Source of the DNA: Candidatus Saccharicenans sp.
GTDB taxonomy: Bacteria > Acidobacteriota > Aminicenantia > Aminicenantales > Saccharicenantaceae
Reading direction: 5' to 3'
Assembly (NCBI GenBank): GCA_024653215.1
Contig: JANLFU010000007.1
Span: 62,001 to 126,000 of the forward strand
Length of the DNA: 64,000 bases
In this document: positions 34,638 through 42,920 of the stretch, in pieces
Numbering within the stretch: position 1 is the first letter of the stretch
Layout of the letters: every line of letters begins with the position of its first letter
Translations under genes and position numbers: made by a program
Notes under the pieces: generated by a model
Databases searched by the model: none
What the model was told of the DNA's origin: nothing
What the model saw: only the letters and a program-made list of their open reading frames with translations

Positions 34638-35162
34638 TTATCGCCGTCTTGATTTGTTCTTGTTGCAACCTTTCCGTGATTCTATCCGGGCAGGCCCGTT
34701 TATTTTTTGCTTCCTTTTTCCCTCACTGAGAATTTCTTCCAGCAAGCGGCCGGCCTCCTCCACGTAACCGCTGCAAAATTTTTCAAAGAGATTGTTCTGG
34801 CTGGCCAGTTCCAGCCCCTGCGGCGTTTTCAGGCTGCAGCCGATAAGGTCGGTACAGTTAATCGACCCAAACTTTTCCGTAAACTGCCGGCAGAACTTCT
34901 GGGCCAGCTCGTAGGTCAGTTCCTTGGCCGCCCTGTCTTCAGCCCGGGTGCGTCCAAAATGAAGTCCGATGACCAGCAGCGCCCCGGTCACCGCCCCGCA
35001 GGTCAAGCCCAGGTGGGACATTCCCCCGCCCATAACCTGGGAGAGCTTGAGAGCTGTCTCCTCCTCCAGGCCAGCCTCAACCGCGAACGGCGTGAAGACC
35101 GCCTGGGAACAGCTGAACCCTTCCTGAAATAATTTCCTGGCCCTGGTCACTCTGTCTGACAT
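34638..35162 (-). CDS. C_GCAxxG_C_C family redox-type protein
   Basis: The 174-residue protein shows the family pattern: early Cys in GFSCSQAV, the LTCGAVTGALLVIG segment (CGAxxG), then NCTDLIGC and a late FCSGYVEEA Cys. These conserved Cys suggest metal or redox function, but the family has no established role. AAAGGAG precedes the ATG. The C-terminal ~25 residues are Lys/Arg-rich and may be an appendage. It stands alone and is typical of anaerobes. Confidence 0.88.
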   Translation of the reverse strand: MSDRVTRARKLFQEGFSCSQAVFTPFAVEAGLEEETALKLSQVMGGGMSHLGLTCGAVTGALLVIGLHFGRTRAEDRAAKELTYELAQKFCRQFTEKFGSINCTDLIGCSLKTPQGLELASQNNLFEKFCSGYVEEAGRLLEEILSEGKRKQKINGPARIESRKGCNKNKSRRR

Positions 35163-35574
35163 CTGATTTCTCCTTTCACTTCCCGCCGGCAGAATTTAAC
35201 TTCACTAAATTTCACGGATAGAAAATATTATGCCAACCCCGCAGGAGGCGTCAACCATGCCAGAAGAGGCGGGTTTCATTAGCCTTATCGGGAATCTTAA
35301 CGGGTTTAAGCCAACGCGGCCAGTATTATCATAACCATAGCTCGTCCCAATCGCCCGTCTCGGCTATGACCTGTCCTTTCGGTTCAAAGCGCCAGGAGAA
35401 AAAATTGAACTTACAGTAATCGCTTAAAGTGAGAGTTAATACCAAACCTAGTGGCCAGCTGGCTGGCCTTCGGTCCGACCAGATTCTTGAGGACATCTAA
35501 TTGGATACGTAATTAGATTGACAGCCTGACGACGGCAGTATATTTTAGAGCCAAAATGAGAATACGAGGCAGAC
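35163..35574. other. Non-coding gap between divergent genes
   Basis: I see no gene. GAGGCAG just before 35575 is the probable ribosome site of the next gene. Confidence 0.4.
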
Positions 35575-36270
35575 ATGGCTAAAAACAGAAGGAATGGGCG
35601 TTATTCAAGAAACCCGGTCAAGTTTCCCCTGGCCCTGGCCATCACCCTGCTGCTTGTTTTCCTGGCCTCTGGGACCACCGATTGCCGGCAGGAAGTACCA
35701 CGCCCCGAGAACTGGGCCTCGCCAGTTCAGGTTGAAGGTGTCCCCAACCTGCATAAAGTCTCAGACCTGCTCTACCGCTGCGCCCAGCCGACTGCGGCCG
35801 GGTTCAAAGAACTGGAAAAACTGGGCATCAGGACCGTGGTCAACCTCCGCAGCGAGCACTCGGACCAGAAGATGATAGCGGGCACCAACCTCAAGTATTA
35901 CGAAATCCCGTCCAAGGCCACCCGGGTCCAGGAAGCCGACCTGTTGAAATTCCTTCAGATCGTTACCAACCCGGAGGAAGGGCCCTATGCGGTTCACTGC
36001 CATCACGGAGCCGACCGGGCCGGACTGTTCGTGGCCGTTTATCGAATCGTGGTGCAGGGCTGGTCAAAAGAGGAAGCGATAAGGGAGATGCAGAAGGGCG
36101 GTTTCGGTTTTCATAACACCTACACCAACATCGTCAAATACCTTCAGACCTTTGACCCGGAAAAATTCCGCCGGGCCCTGAACCTGGATAAGACCAGCCC
36201 AGCCCAAAAAATATCCATTTCCCGTTTCTTGCTTTCGATAAGACCTGAAGGCTCGCCTCTTCCTGGCTGA
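35575..36270 (+). CDS. Exported protein tyrosine/dual-specificity phosphatase-like protein
   Basis: The 231-residue protein has a basic N-terminus plus hydrophobic segment (about 16-36), then a DSP-like domain with VHCHHGADRAG as the CX5R catalytic loop and IRTVVNLRSEHSD upstream. Residues fit the bacterial plant-and-fungi-atypical (PFA-DSP/DUF442-like) group. An exported location suggests phosphate or phosphoinositide ester hydrolysis outside the cytosol. This is of interest because the window also holds inositol-type phosphotransferases, but no direct link is shown. Substrate unknown. Confidence 0.8.
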   Translation: MAKNRRNGRYSRNPVKFPLALAITLLLVFLASGTTDCRQEVPRPENWASPVQVEGVPNLHKVSDLLYRCAQPTAAGFKELEKLGIRTVVNLRSEHSDQKMIAGTNLKYYEIPSKATRVQEADLLKFLQIVTNPEEGPYAVHCHHGADRAGLFVAVYRIVVQGWSKEEAIREMQKGGFGFHNTYTNIVKYLQTFDPEKFRRALNLDKTSPAQKISISRFLLSIRPEGSPLPG

Positions 36271-36443
36271 CCCTCTCTCCAGAAAAAATGATCCTGTACG
36301 CCAAGTCGCTATAATTCTATGCAAGATGGGAGGCTGATTGAGACTGCCAGCTTAACCGGGATTCTGAAAATTCTTAACCCGCTCCGGTGTGCAAGATAGT
36401 TGCCGCCTGAACCAACCCACCGGAAAAGCGGCCAGACCTTCTT

Positions 36444-38015
36444 TTATTCCCAGTCCAGCAATCTTTTCTCACCCTTCAGCGCCCTGATGGCCGTCACCTC
36501 CTGGCTGACTTCCAGGCAACCGCGGTAGCGGCCGTCGTCGTCGCGGACGGCAAAATAGCGGATGTGGATAAAACGGCCGTGCATTTCAATCCAGAACTCG
36601 GCCACGTCCCTTTCGCCTTTCCTGAAGGCATCCAGGATGCGGTTGACGATGTGAACGCTCTTGGGCGGGTGGCAGTTCTGGACCTTACGGCCGATAACGC
36701 CCGGGCTCCTGGGAAAGATGCGGTCAGGAGTATCCGAATAATAGATGACCGTATCGTTCTCGTCGACAAAGCTGATGTCCACCGGAAGATGGGTCAGCAT
36801 CAGGTCAACCTGCTCGGCACTCAGCCGACCGGTCCTCAGGTCGAGAAGCGTCTGCACCCGCCTCGGTTGTGGGCCCGAAGCTCCGGCCGCAGCCGCCGTT
36901 GGCTCCGGAGTACTCTCCCCCGCCCCGGCCGGACGGCCGTAGCCGGCATAACCACCGCCGCCAGAAAGATCTCCCACGGTTTCAACCGCGGGCTTCCAGC
37001 CGGTACCGGGCTGCACCCAGGCATAGCCGATCTCCTCTTCACCTCGCTTGACCCGGGCCCAGTCTTCCTCTTGCAGGACTTCCAGGCTCAACGGGAACAG
37101 AATCTTCTCTTCCTTGTAGACCATGTCCTGGATCATCTGCAATACCTGGCCGGTCCTGACCGCCAGGCGGCTGGCTTGCTCCGCGGTCTGAATCTTCTGC
37201 TCGAGCTGGCGCCTCAGGCCCTTGAGTTCCTTTCTTATGTCATCATGGATGGCCCACATGACCTTGGTCGGGCCGGTCACCCCACGAGCTTCAAGCAGCG
37301 GGAAAAGCTGGTTTTCTTTTTTCAGGTAATGCTTTTCTATTTCCGCCAGCCCGGACAGCAACTGTCGAAGTTCCTCCAGGTTGCTCTCCACCTCGGCTTC
37401 GGCCGTTTCGCGGGGAATTCGCTCCAGTAACAACTTGATTTCGGCCAGCAGTTTTTCCAGGGCCCGGTTTTCGGCCATCAGGGTGTGAACCGGGTGTCCT
37501 GGCGGCGCTTCCGGCGATTTCTGCTCCTCCAGCGCCTCCTCAAAAATTTTAACGTGCAGGTCACACAGTTTCTTGACCTCCTCTTCCGGGATGCCCTCGT
37601 CGATCACCTGCTGTTCCAGCCGGGCGATTTCATCGGCTCCAACGTCCTTGATCAGGTCCGCGAATTGTCTCTTGAGTTCCTCGACCGGCTCTCCCCGGTG
37701 AAGCCTTTTGATTATCTGTTTCAGGGCTTCGGCCCTGGCCCGGTCGAAGGGCTGGCCGGCGGCCGCGCTTCCGGTTTCGCTCCCGGGCTGGCCGCTTTTC
37801 TCCCTGATTTCCCGCTCTATCCCGGCTATCAGCTCAGGGAGGGGGATTTTCCCTTCTTCCGACACCTGCTTGAGAGTGGCCAGCCGGGCCACGGTCTTGC
37901 GCAAGAGCGGGTTCTTTAATTTCTCAAAATCGGGCGATAGCCCGACCAGAAAGTCAAGCAGAAATGGATATTCCTTGAGAAGCGAATAAAGGCTGGTCTT
38001 TTCGTTGAGTTCCAT
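36444..38015 (-). CDS. DUF1858-DUF438-hemerythrin-PAS protein
   Basis: The 523-residue cytosolic protein has a DUF1858 N-terminus (about 1-70), DUF438 (about 85-160) and a HHE hemerythrin domain (about 165-310) with HPVHTLMAENRALE and EKHYLKKENQLFPLLE. A Gly/Pro/Ala linker follows, then a PAS domain (about 390-515) with the family motif NCHPPKSVHIV. Hemerythrins bind O2 or NO at a di-iron centre, so the protein probably senses or scavenges them. GGAGG precedes the ATG at 38015. A perfect 17-base palindrome lies 65 bases upstream and is likely its operator. Confidence 0.9.
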   Translation of the reverse strand: MELNEKTSLYSLLKEYPFLLDFLVGLSPDFEKLKNPLLRKTVARLATLKQVSEEGKIPLPELIAGIEREIREKSGQPGSETGSAAAGQPFDRARAEALKQIIKRLHRGEPVEELKRQFADLIKDVGADEIARLEQQVIDEGIPEEEVKKLCDLHVKIFEEALEEQKSPEAPPGHPVHTLMAENRALEKLLAEIKLLLERIPRETAEAEVESNLEELRQLLSGLAEIEKHYLKKENQLFPLLEARGVTGPTKVMWAIHDDIRKELKGLRRQLEQKIQTAEQASRLAVRTGQVLQMIQDMVYKEEKILFPLSLEVLQEEDWARVKRGEEEIGYAWVQPGTGWKPAVETVGDLSGGGGYAGYGRPAGAGESTPEPTAAAAGASGPQPRRVQTLLDLRTGRLSAEQVDLMLTHLPVDISFVDENDTVIYYSDTPDRIFPRSPGVIGRKVQNCHPPKSVHIVNRILDAFRKGERDVAEFWIEMHGRFIHIRYFAVRDDDGRYRGCLEVSQEVTAIRALKGEKRLLDWE

Positions 38016-38079
38016 GGTCGTCCTCCAGTCACCCGGCCGGCCCAATCCCGGTTATCCGGACGCGGGGCTCAATTTAATT

Positions 38080-38096
38080 CCTACTAAATTAGTAGG
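38080..38096 (-). promoter_or_regulatory. 17-base palindromic operator (copy 2)
   Basis: CCTACTAAATTAGTAGG lies 65 bases upstream of the DUF438 hemerythrin start, within an AT-rich segment suitable for a promoter. An exact reverse-complement copy is at 4285-4301. Rrf2-type redox/NO regulators favour short AT-centred palindromes like this, but no such regulator gene is in the window. Confidence 0.55.
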
Positions 38097-38750
38097 ATTT
38101 ATGATAACATAAAAGGCCAGCAGCAACAACCGGAAAATTTCATAGAACCTGCCCTCCCGCGGTGCCCGGCTTCCCGTGACCTTCCATATTTCCTATTCCT
38201 TCCCAGATTAATTTTTTCCCTCGCCTATCCTTTCTCGGCCTTCTCCCCTGGCCGGCCCTGCTCCCGACCAAGATTATACTTCAGCCAAGGAATGCCAGAC
38301 CAGGAAAAATTGAAGATTAAAGCTTGCCCTGTCATTCGCCTTCCATCTTCCTTCCTCATCAGGAAAGTGAGCTGACCGGCTCGACTGCGCGGGTATAGTC
38401 TGTCGGCAATGGGGTTGGCTTGACAATGCAGTGAACCTGGGCCAGCCTCCTGTGGGCAGGCCAGCCCGGTCATCTTCTTCCGCAGAACAAACTCTTGATA
38501 CCTCTCTAACTCATTCCATATCCCGACCAGGCGTCTTCTGGTTTATGATGATACCCTGCTTAACGACTGGGATAGGTTATTGAAGAGATGGCAGGAATAT
38601 ATCCTCAGCTACTTCAATCAAAGACCGGCAATACCCATACCGGTGGCCTACAGACTGAAACGAAGCGGATCAAGAAGCAGAGGCGCCGGATGGTTGACTT
38701 CAGCCCCGGTTTTTGGGTAAAGATAGAGCCGGCAAAGAAAGGAGTCAACC
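38097..38750. other. Non-coding gap
   Basis: I see no supported gene in this stretch. Short open frames lack ribosome sites. AAAGGAG at 38738-38744 is the ribosome site for the RidA-like gene. Confidence 0.4.
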
Positions 38751-39246
38751 ATGAAATCAACCCGTCTGGCTGTCATCCTGGTCCTGGTGGTGGCCGGCTT
38801 TTTCCTGTTCACGGCCGGCTGGCTGAAGTCCACCGTTAAAAAACTTGAGGCTTCCGCCCAGCAGAAGCCCCTGGTTGAATACCTGAGCTCGCCCCGAGCG
38901 CAGCAACGCCCCGTTCTCCGAGGCGGTCAGGGTGGGCAACCTGCTGTTTCTTTCGGGACAGCTCGGGCGCGACCCGCAGACCGGAAAACTGGCCGAGGGC
39001 GGCATCGAGGCCGAAACCAGGCAGTGCCTGGACAACATCAAGAGAACGCTGGAAAAATATGGCTCCTCGCTGGACAGGGTGGTCAAGGCCACGGTCATGC
39101 TGGCCGATATCGGGGAATGGGCCAGGATGAACTCGGTCTACACCACCTATTTCACCAGGAACAAGCCGGCCCGCAGCGCCTTCGGGGTAAGCGGCCTGGC
39201 CGGCGGGGCCAGGGTGGAGATTGAAGTCATAGCCCTGGTTGAATAG
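38751..39246 (+). pseudogene. Membrane-anchored RidA-family protein broken by a +1 frameshift
   Basis: The first 47 codons from ATG 38751 (ribosome site AAAGGAG) encode a membrane anchor (LAVILVLVVAGFFLFTAG) and the start of a RidA domain. At a CCCC run (38892-38895) the frame is lost. Dropping one C restores PERSNAPFSEAVRVGNLLFLSGQLG and the whole RidA domain to the stop at 39246, including the late KPARSAFGVSGLAGGARVE. RidA deaminates reactive enamines/imines. The second part could be made from GTG 38932 without the first strand. The cause may be a sequencing error, a real mutation or programmed slippage. Confidence 0.75.
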
Positions 39247-39577
39247 CTTCTCGATTTCAGGTAACGAAGACCTGTCCCGGGCTACAATCATTCTGACCGG
39301 TCTACCCGATATACCCGAAGCCGCAGGCAAAAGTAATAGTACTCTCGACCGAGCGGAAAAGACTCTTGAATCTAAACAAGAGAAGGAGGGAGTTAAGGGG
39401 AAAAACAGGTTATTCTGCTTAACAGTCCCGAATGAGCGGAACCGACTTAGCCAGATCCCGCCTACTACATTGCGAAAGAAGTTTCCAATAAGTCCCACCC
39501 CGGCGAATCAACCTTCAGCCGCCAGGAAAGTCAACTTTAATTAATGAGGATATTTTACGCGCCCAAGAGACTGGATA
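39247..39577. other. Non-coding gap
   Basis: I see no supported gene here. Confidence 0.35.
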
Positions 39578-39670
39578 ACCAGAAATAAAAAAGCCAGGCA
39601 ACTTACTCTGGCCGGCTCCAGGTGCCTGACACCCGGCTCCGGCTTCCAGTTCGCTGCCTGGCTTCTGGTT
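39578..39670 (-). terminator. Long branched terminator of the RRM gene
   Basis: On the minus strand AGCCAGGCA (39663-39655) pairs with TGCCTGGCT (39600-39592) and a T-rich run follows. The loop contains further GC-rich helices including GGTGTCAGGCACC. An outer AACCAGAA/TTCTGGTT pair closes the element. It begins 34 bases after the RRM stop. Confidence 0.7.
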
Positions 39671-39703
39671 GCGCTAAGCTACTAACTTATCTTTTAGACT
39701 CGA

Positions 39704-40012
39704 TTAATAGCGGCGTCCACCGGCCGGTCCGCGTCCACGTCCGCCGCCGAAACCGGTGCGGGGCTTGTCAGTCCGCGGCCTGGCTTCGTTGACGGTGGCG
39801 GTGCGGCCCTTCAGGCTCTTGCCGTTCAGGCTGTTGATGGCAGCCTGGGCTTCTTCCTGGTTGGGCATTTCCACGAAGCCGAAGCCCCGTGATTCACCGG
39901 TGTAGCGATCCTTGATGATGGAAGCGCTGTTGACCGTTCCGAAAGCTTCAAAAGTTTCCTTCAGTTCGCTTTCGGTGAGGTCCCTGGAAAGGTTTCCTAC
40001 GTAGATGTTCAT
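39704..40012 (-). CDS. Single-RRM RNA-binding protein
   Basis: The 102-residue protein has one RRM (1-80) with RNP2 IYVGNL and RNP1 RGFGFVEM, then a Gly/Arg-rich tail (GFGGGRGRGPAGGRRY). This is the same plan as cyanobacterial Rbp and other bacterial glycine-rich RRM proteins, which bind RNA and are often cold-induced. AAAGGAGAGA precedes the ATG. A structured leader with a 10-bp perfect stem lies immediately upstream and a strong terminator downstream, so it is a monocistronic and probably post-transcriptionally controlled gene. Confidence 0.93.
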   Translation of the reverse strand: MNIYVGNLSRDLTESELKETFEAFGTVNSASIIKDRYTGESRGFGFVEMPNQEEAQAAINSLNGKSLKGRTATVNEARPRTDKPRTGFGGGRGRGPAGGRRY

Positions 40013-40040
40013 AACATCTCTCCTTTAATAAAATTTTCCG

Positions 40041-40093
40041 TTATAAAGGAGAGAGTTATGACCGATAAGGGCCCGTGCCCTCGTCCTTTATAA
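40041..40093 (-). promoter_or_regulatory. Stem-loop leader of the RRM gene
   Basis: TTATAAAGGA (40041-40050) and TCCTTTATAA (40084-40093) are perfect inverse complements enclosing an inner AGGGC-CCGT-GCCCT stem. The element sits 29 bases upstream of the RRM start on the transcribed strand. The stem arm contains an AAGGA that repeats the gene's ribosome site, so alternative pairing could control translation. Thermometer or autoregulation are possibilities. Confidence 0.5.
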
Positions 40094-40405
40094 TCGAGCA
40101 AATAGATTATAGCACACAAATCAAGAAAAATCCTGTTTTTGGCCAAAATAATTAAAAATATTCTGATCAGAATAACAGGGGGAAAGCAGCTATATGAGGG
40201 AAATTTTCATAAAGCTGGAGGCTCTTTCGTTCTTTTTTAGCAGGCACCTATCGGCCTGGCTCAATCCGCAAACACCCTGTTCACCCTGGCCGGTTTGCCA
40301 CGATGGTTCAAAAAGTTTATGCTATTTTCAGGATGTCTTAATTAAGCTTGTTATGTGCGATACCAAAACGCGAATTAAGGTTACCAGAGGAAGAGGAGGA
40401 GGAAG
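40094..40405. other. Non-coding gap between divergent genes
   Basis: No gene seen. Presumably it contains promoters for the RRM and MEMO genes; GAGGAGGAAG at 40396-40405 is the ribosome site of the latter. Confidence 0.4.
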
Positions 40406-41527
40406 ATGAAAACCATAAACAACAGGATTTTCCTTATTCTCGCTTTACCGGTCCTGCTCATACTCCTTTTGGCATTGATCCTGGTGAGCGGTCAGCTGGC
40501 CGGCTCACAGAAACCGCCCCAGGAACAGCCAAATAAAATCCGCCCCGTCCGCGACGACGTCGGCTTCTGCTGGAACCCCGAGAGCATGAAAATCCTGGTT
40601 GATTATCTTGCTGCCCAGGAAAAAGAACACTTCAAGTCTGAGGGCCTGGTGGCAGCCATCTCCCCGCACGATGATTACCTTTACGCCGGGCGGCTCTACT
40701 ACCCGCTTTTCAATCTCATCAGGGCCAGGGAAGCAGTGATTTTCGGGGTGACCCACGGCACCGTCCGCAATGAAATCAAGGGTTTGGACAGCCTGCTCAT
40801 CCTGGATGATTACGAACTCTGGCCGGGGGTACTGAAACCGGTGGAAATCTCTCCGCTCCGGTCATACCTCAAAAAACGCCTTAAACCTGAATACCTCACG
40901 GTCAACAACCGGGCCCACGAGCTGGAGCATTCCATAGAAGCCCTCATTCCATTCCTGCAATACTTTAACCCGGACATAAAAATCACGCCCATCATGGTGG
41001 CCCCGATGCCACTGGATAAGATGAAAGAAATCTCGGAGAACCTGGCCGGGGTCATCGCCGCTTACCTGAAGGAAAACAGGCTGCAACCCGGACGCGATAT
41101 CTTTTTCCTGATCTCGGCCGACGGCAACCATTACGGAAAAGATTTCAACAACCTGGCCTTTGGCGAGGGGCAGGAAGCCTGGGAAAAGGCCCTGGCCTTC
41201 GACCGGAATCTGATAAATAGCTACCTGACGGGTCGGGTTACGGAGAAAAAAGTGGCCGGCCTGACCGGGGAACTCTGGGGCCAGACCTACCTGGACTACA
41301 AGAGCTCTTACTGGTGCGGCAAGTACTCAATTCCCTTCGGGCTTCTGACCGTGCAAAAAGTGATGAGAAGAAGCACCGGCCGCAATGTTCGAGGTAAGCT
41401 GATCCGCTTTTCCGATACTTATAGCGAGGGTGTTCTTCCACTGAAGAAAATCGGACTGGGTACCACCGCTCCCTTTTCCCTGCGCCACTGGGTCAGCTTC
41501 TGCTCCATCGCCTACTACCTTGACTGA
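40406..41527 (+). CDS. amrB: AmmeMemoRadiSam system protein B (MEMO-like), membrane-anchored
   Basis: The 373-residue protein has an N-terminal membrane helix (about 7-29). A MEMO domain follows with SPHDDYLYAG, VIFGVTHG, ELEHSIEALIPFLQYF, ISADGNHYG, which corresponds to the extradiol-dioxygenase-like His/Asp/Cys site. In most genomes MEMO is encoded beside AMMECR1 and a radical SAM protein; neither is here. The signal-like anchor is unusual for a normally cytosolic family and suggests a periplasmic form. GAGGAGGAAG precedes the ATG. Function of the family is poorly known. Confidence 0.85.
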   Translation: MKTINNRIFLILALPVLLILLLALILVSGQLAGSQKPPQEQPNKIRPVRDDVGFCWNPESMKILVDYLAAQEKEHFKSEGLVAAISPHDDYLYAGRLYYPLFNLIRAREAVIFGVTHGTVRNEIKGLDSLLILDDYELWPGVLKPVEISPLRSYLKKRLKPEYLTVNNRAHELEHSIEALIPFLQYFNPDIKITPIMVAPMPLDKMKEISENLAGVIAAYLKENRLQPGRDIFFLISADGNHYGKDFNNLAFGEGQEAWEKALAFDRNLINSYLTGRVTEKKVAGLTGELWGQTYLDYKSSYWCGKYSIPFGLLTVQKVMRRSTGRNVRGKLIRFSDTYSEGVLPLKKIGLGTTAPFSLRHWVSFCSIAYYLD

Positions 41528-41533
41528 AATTGG

Positions 41534-41591
41534 GGACAACCGTGTGCGCGCTCGGTCACGCTCCCTGGCTCCATTTTTTGACCGGTTGTCC
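41534..41591 (+). repeat. Inverted repeat after the MEMO gene
   Basis: GGACAACCG (41534-41542) and CGGTTGTCC (41583-41591) pair perfectly across a 40-base loop containing a T-run. A diverged relative of the GGGGACAC stem-loops or a terminator-like element are both possible. The half-site CGTGTCCCCC is at 41786-41795. Confidence 0.4.
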
Positions 41592-41799
41592 GTTTGATCC
41601 GGGAGCGAATCGCAGATTATTAGAATCAACACCGTCTGCAAACAGGGTCGCTAATTCAGAAGGAATACCATCGTTTCACAATTGGTAACGCCGGCTGGCT
41701 TTAACAAAATGGGCGATAAATTCTACATAAAAATTTTTCTCGAAGCTACCAGCTCACCGATTCTGAAAAATAGGGAAACGAGTATCGTGTCCCCCGTTT

Positions 41800-42780
41800 T
41801 CAGGCCTTGCCCAGGACCATGGCCAGCAGGGCCATCCTGACGTACAGCCCGTACTCCATCTGCCGGAAATAGGCGGCCCTAGGGTCTTTATCCACGTCCA
41901 TGGCGATTTCGTTCACCCTGGGCAGGGGGTGCATGACGATCATTTTTTCCTTGGCCTTTTCCATGGTCTTGGCGCTGATGACATAGGCATCCTTGACCTT
42001 TTCGTACTCTTCCAGGTTTTCGAATCTTTCCCTCTGCACCCTGGTCACGTACAGGACGTCGGTTTCTGGGAGGACTTTATCCAGGACGGTGTATTCCTTC
42101 TGCGGCAGGCCCTTTTCCTCAACTTCCTCGATTACATCCCGGGGCATGCGCAGCACCTCGGGTGAAACGTAATTGAGCTTGATATTCTTGAACCGGGTCA
42201 GCAACCTGGCCAGCGAATGGACGGTCCGGCCATACTTCAGGTCGCCCAGCATGGTCACGGTCAGGTCGTCCAGCCGGCCCAGCTCTTCCCGGATGGTAAA
42301 AACATCCAGCAGGGCCTGGGTCGGATGCTCCCCCACCCCGTCGCCGGCATTGATCACCGGCTTGCCGGCGTACTGGGCGGCCAGGGCGGCCGAGCCCACC
42401 TCAGGGTGCCTGATGACAATGACGTCGGCATAGGCGGCCAGGGTCCTCACCGTGTCGGGCAGGCTTTCACCTTTGGCCACCGAAGAGTATCGCACCTCGC
42501 TGATGGGGATGACCGCTCCGCCCAGCCGCTGCATGGCGGCCATGAAGGAGGCAAAGGTCCTGGTCGACGGTTCGTAGAACAGGTTGGCCAGGATTTTTCC
42601 TTTCAGCAGGTCAAAGGTTCCGATCCTCTCGACCATCACCCGCATCTCGTGGGCCACGCTGAAGATGTATTCCAGGTCGGCCCTGGTGAACTGCTTCACC
42701 GATAGAATATCCTTGCCGTACCAGGGAGCGGTCTGCTGGTCGCCGAAGGGCAGGTAAGGGCTTTTTGGCTTGGTGGGCAT
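41800..42780 (-). CDS. pyrB: Aspartate carbamoyltransferase catalytic chain
   Basis: The 326-residue enzyme joins carbamoyl phosphate and aspartate in pyrimidine synthesis. Motifs: [12 protein letters not shown], the [16 protein letters not shown]-like segment ([12 protein letters not shown]), [14 protein letters not shown] and the HPLPRVNEI loop. No pyrI regulatory chain gene lies next to it. TAAGGAG precedes the ATG. The N-terminus has a 25-residue extension before the ACT core. Together with pyrE it shows de novo pyrimidine synthesis. Confidence 0.95.
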   Translation of the reverse strand: MPTKPKSPYLPFGDQQTAPWYGKDILSVKQFTRADLEYIFSVAHEMRVMVERIGTFDLLKGKILANLFYEPSTRTFASFMAAMQRLGGAVIPISEVRYSSVAKGESLPDTVRTLAAYADVIVIRHPEVGSAALAAQYAGKPVINAGDGVGEHPTQALLDVFTIREELGRLDDLTVTMLGDLKYGRTVHSLARLLTRFKNIKLNYVSPEVLRMPRDVIEEVEEKGLPQKEYTVLDKVLPETDVLYVTRVQRERFENLEEYEKVKDAYVISAKTMEKAKEKMIVMHPLPRVNEIAMDVDKDPRAAYFRQMEYGLYVRMALLAMVLGKA

Positions 42781-42920
42781 GCTGACTCCTTATTTATCCT
42801 CTCAGGATTTCGATTTTTCCTTTAATATATTTATCCGCCCGCAGCCTGTCAACCTAAGGCTGCCCAATCCTTATGACCATTCTGATTGAGATCGGACGAA
42901 TTAAACACAGGAAATATCAC

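Noticed and set aside
38751-39224. A single intact 157-residue protein in the first frame
   Set aside because: After the CCCC run the first frame has no RidA sequence; the catalytic domain continues in the shifted frame.
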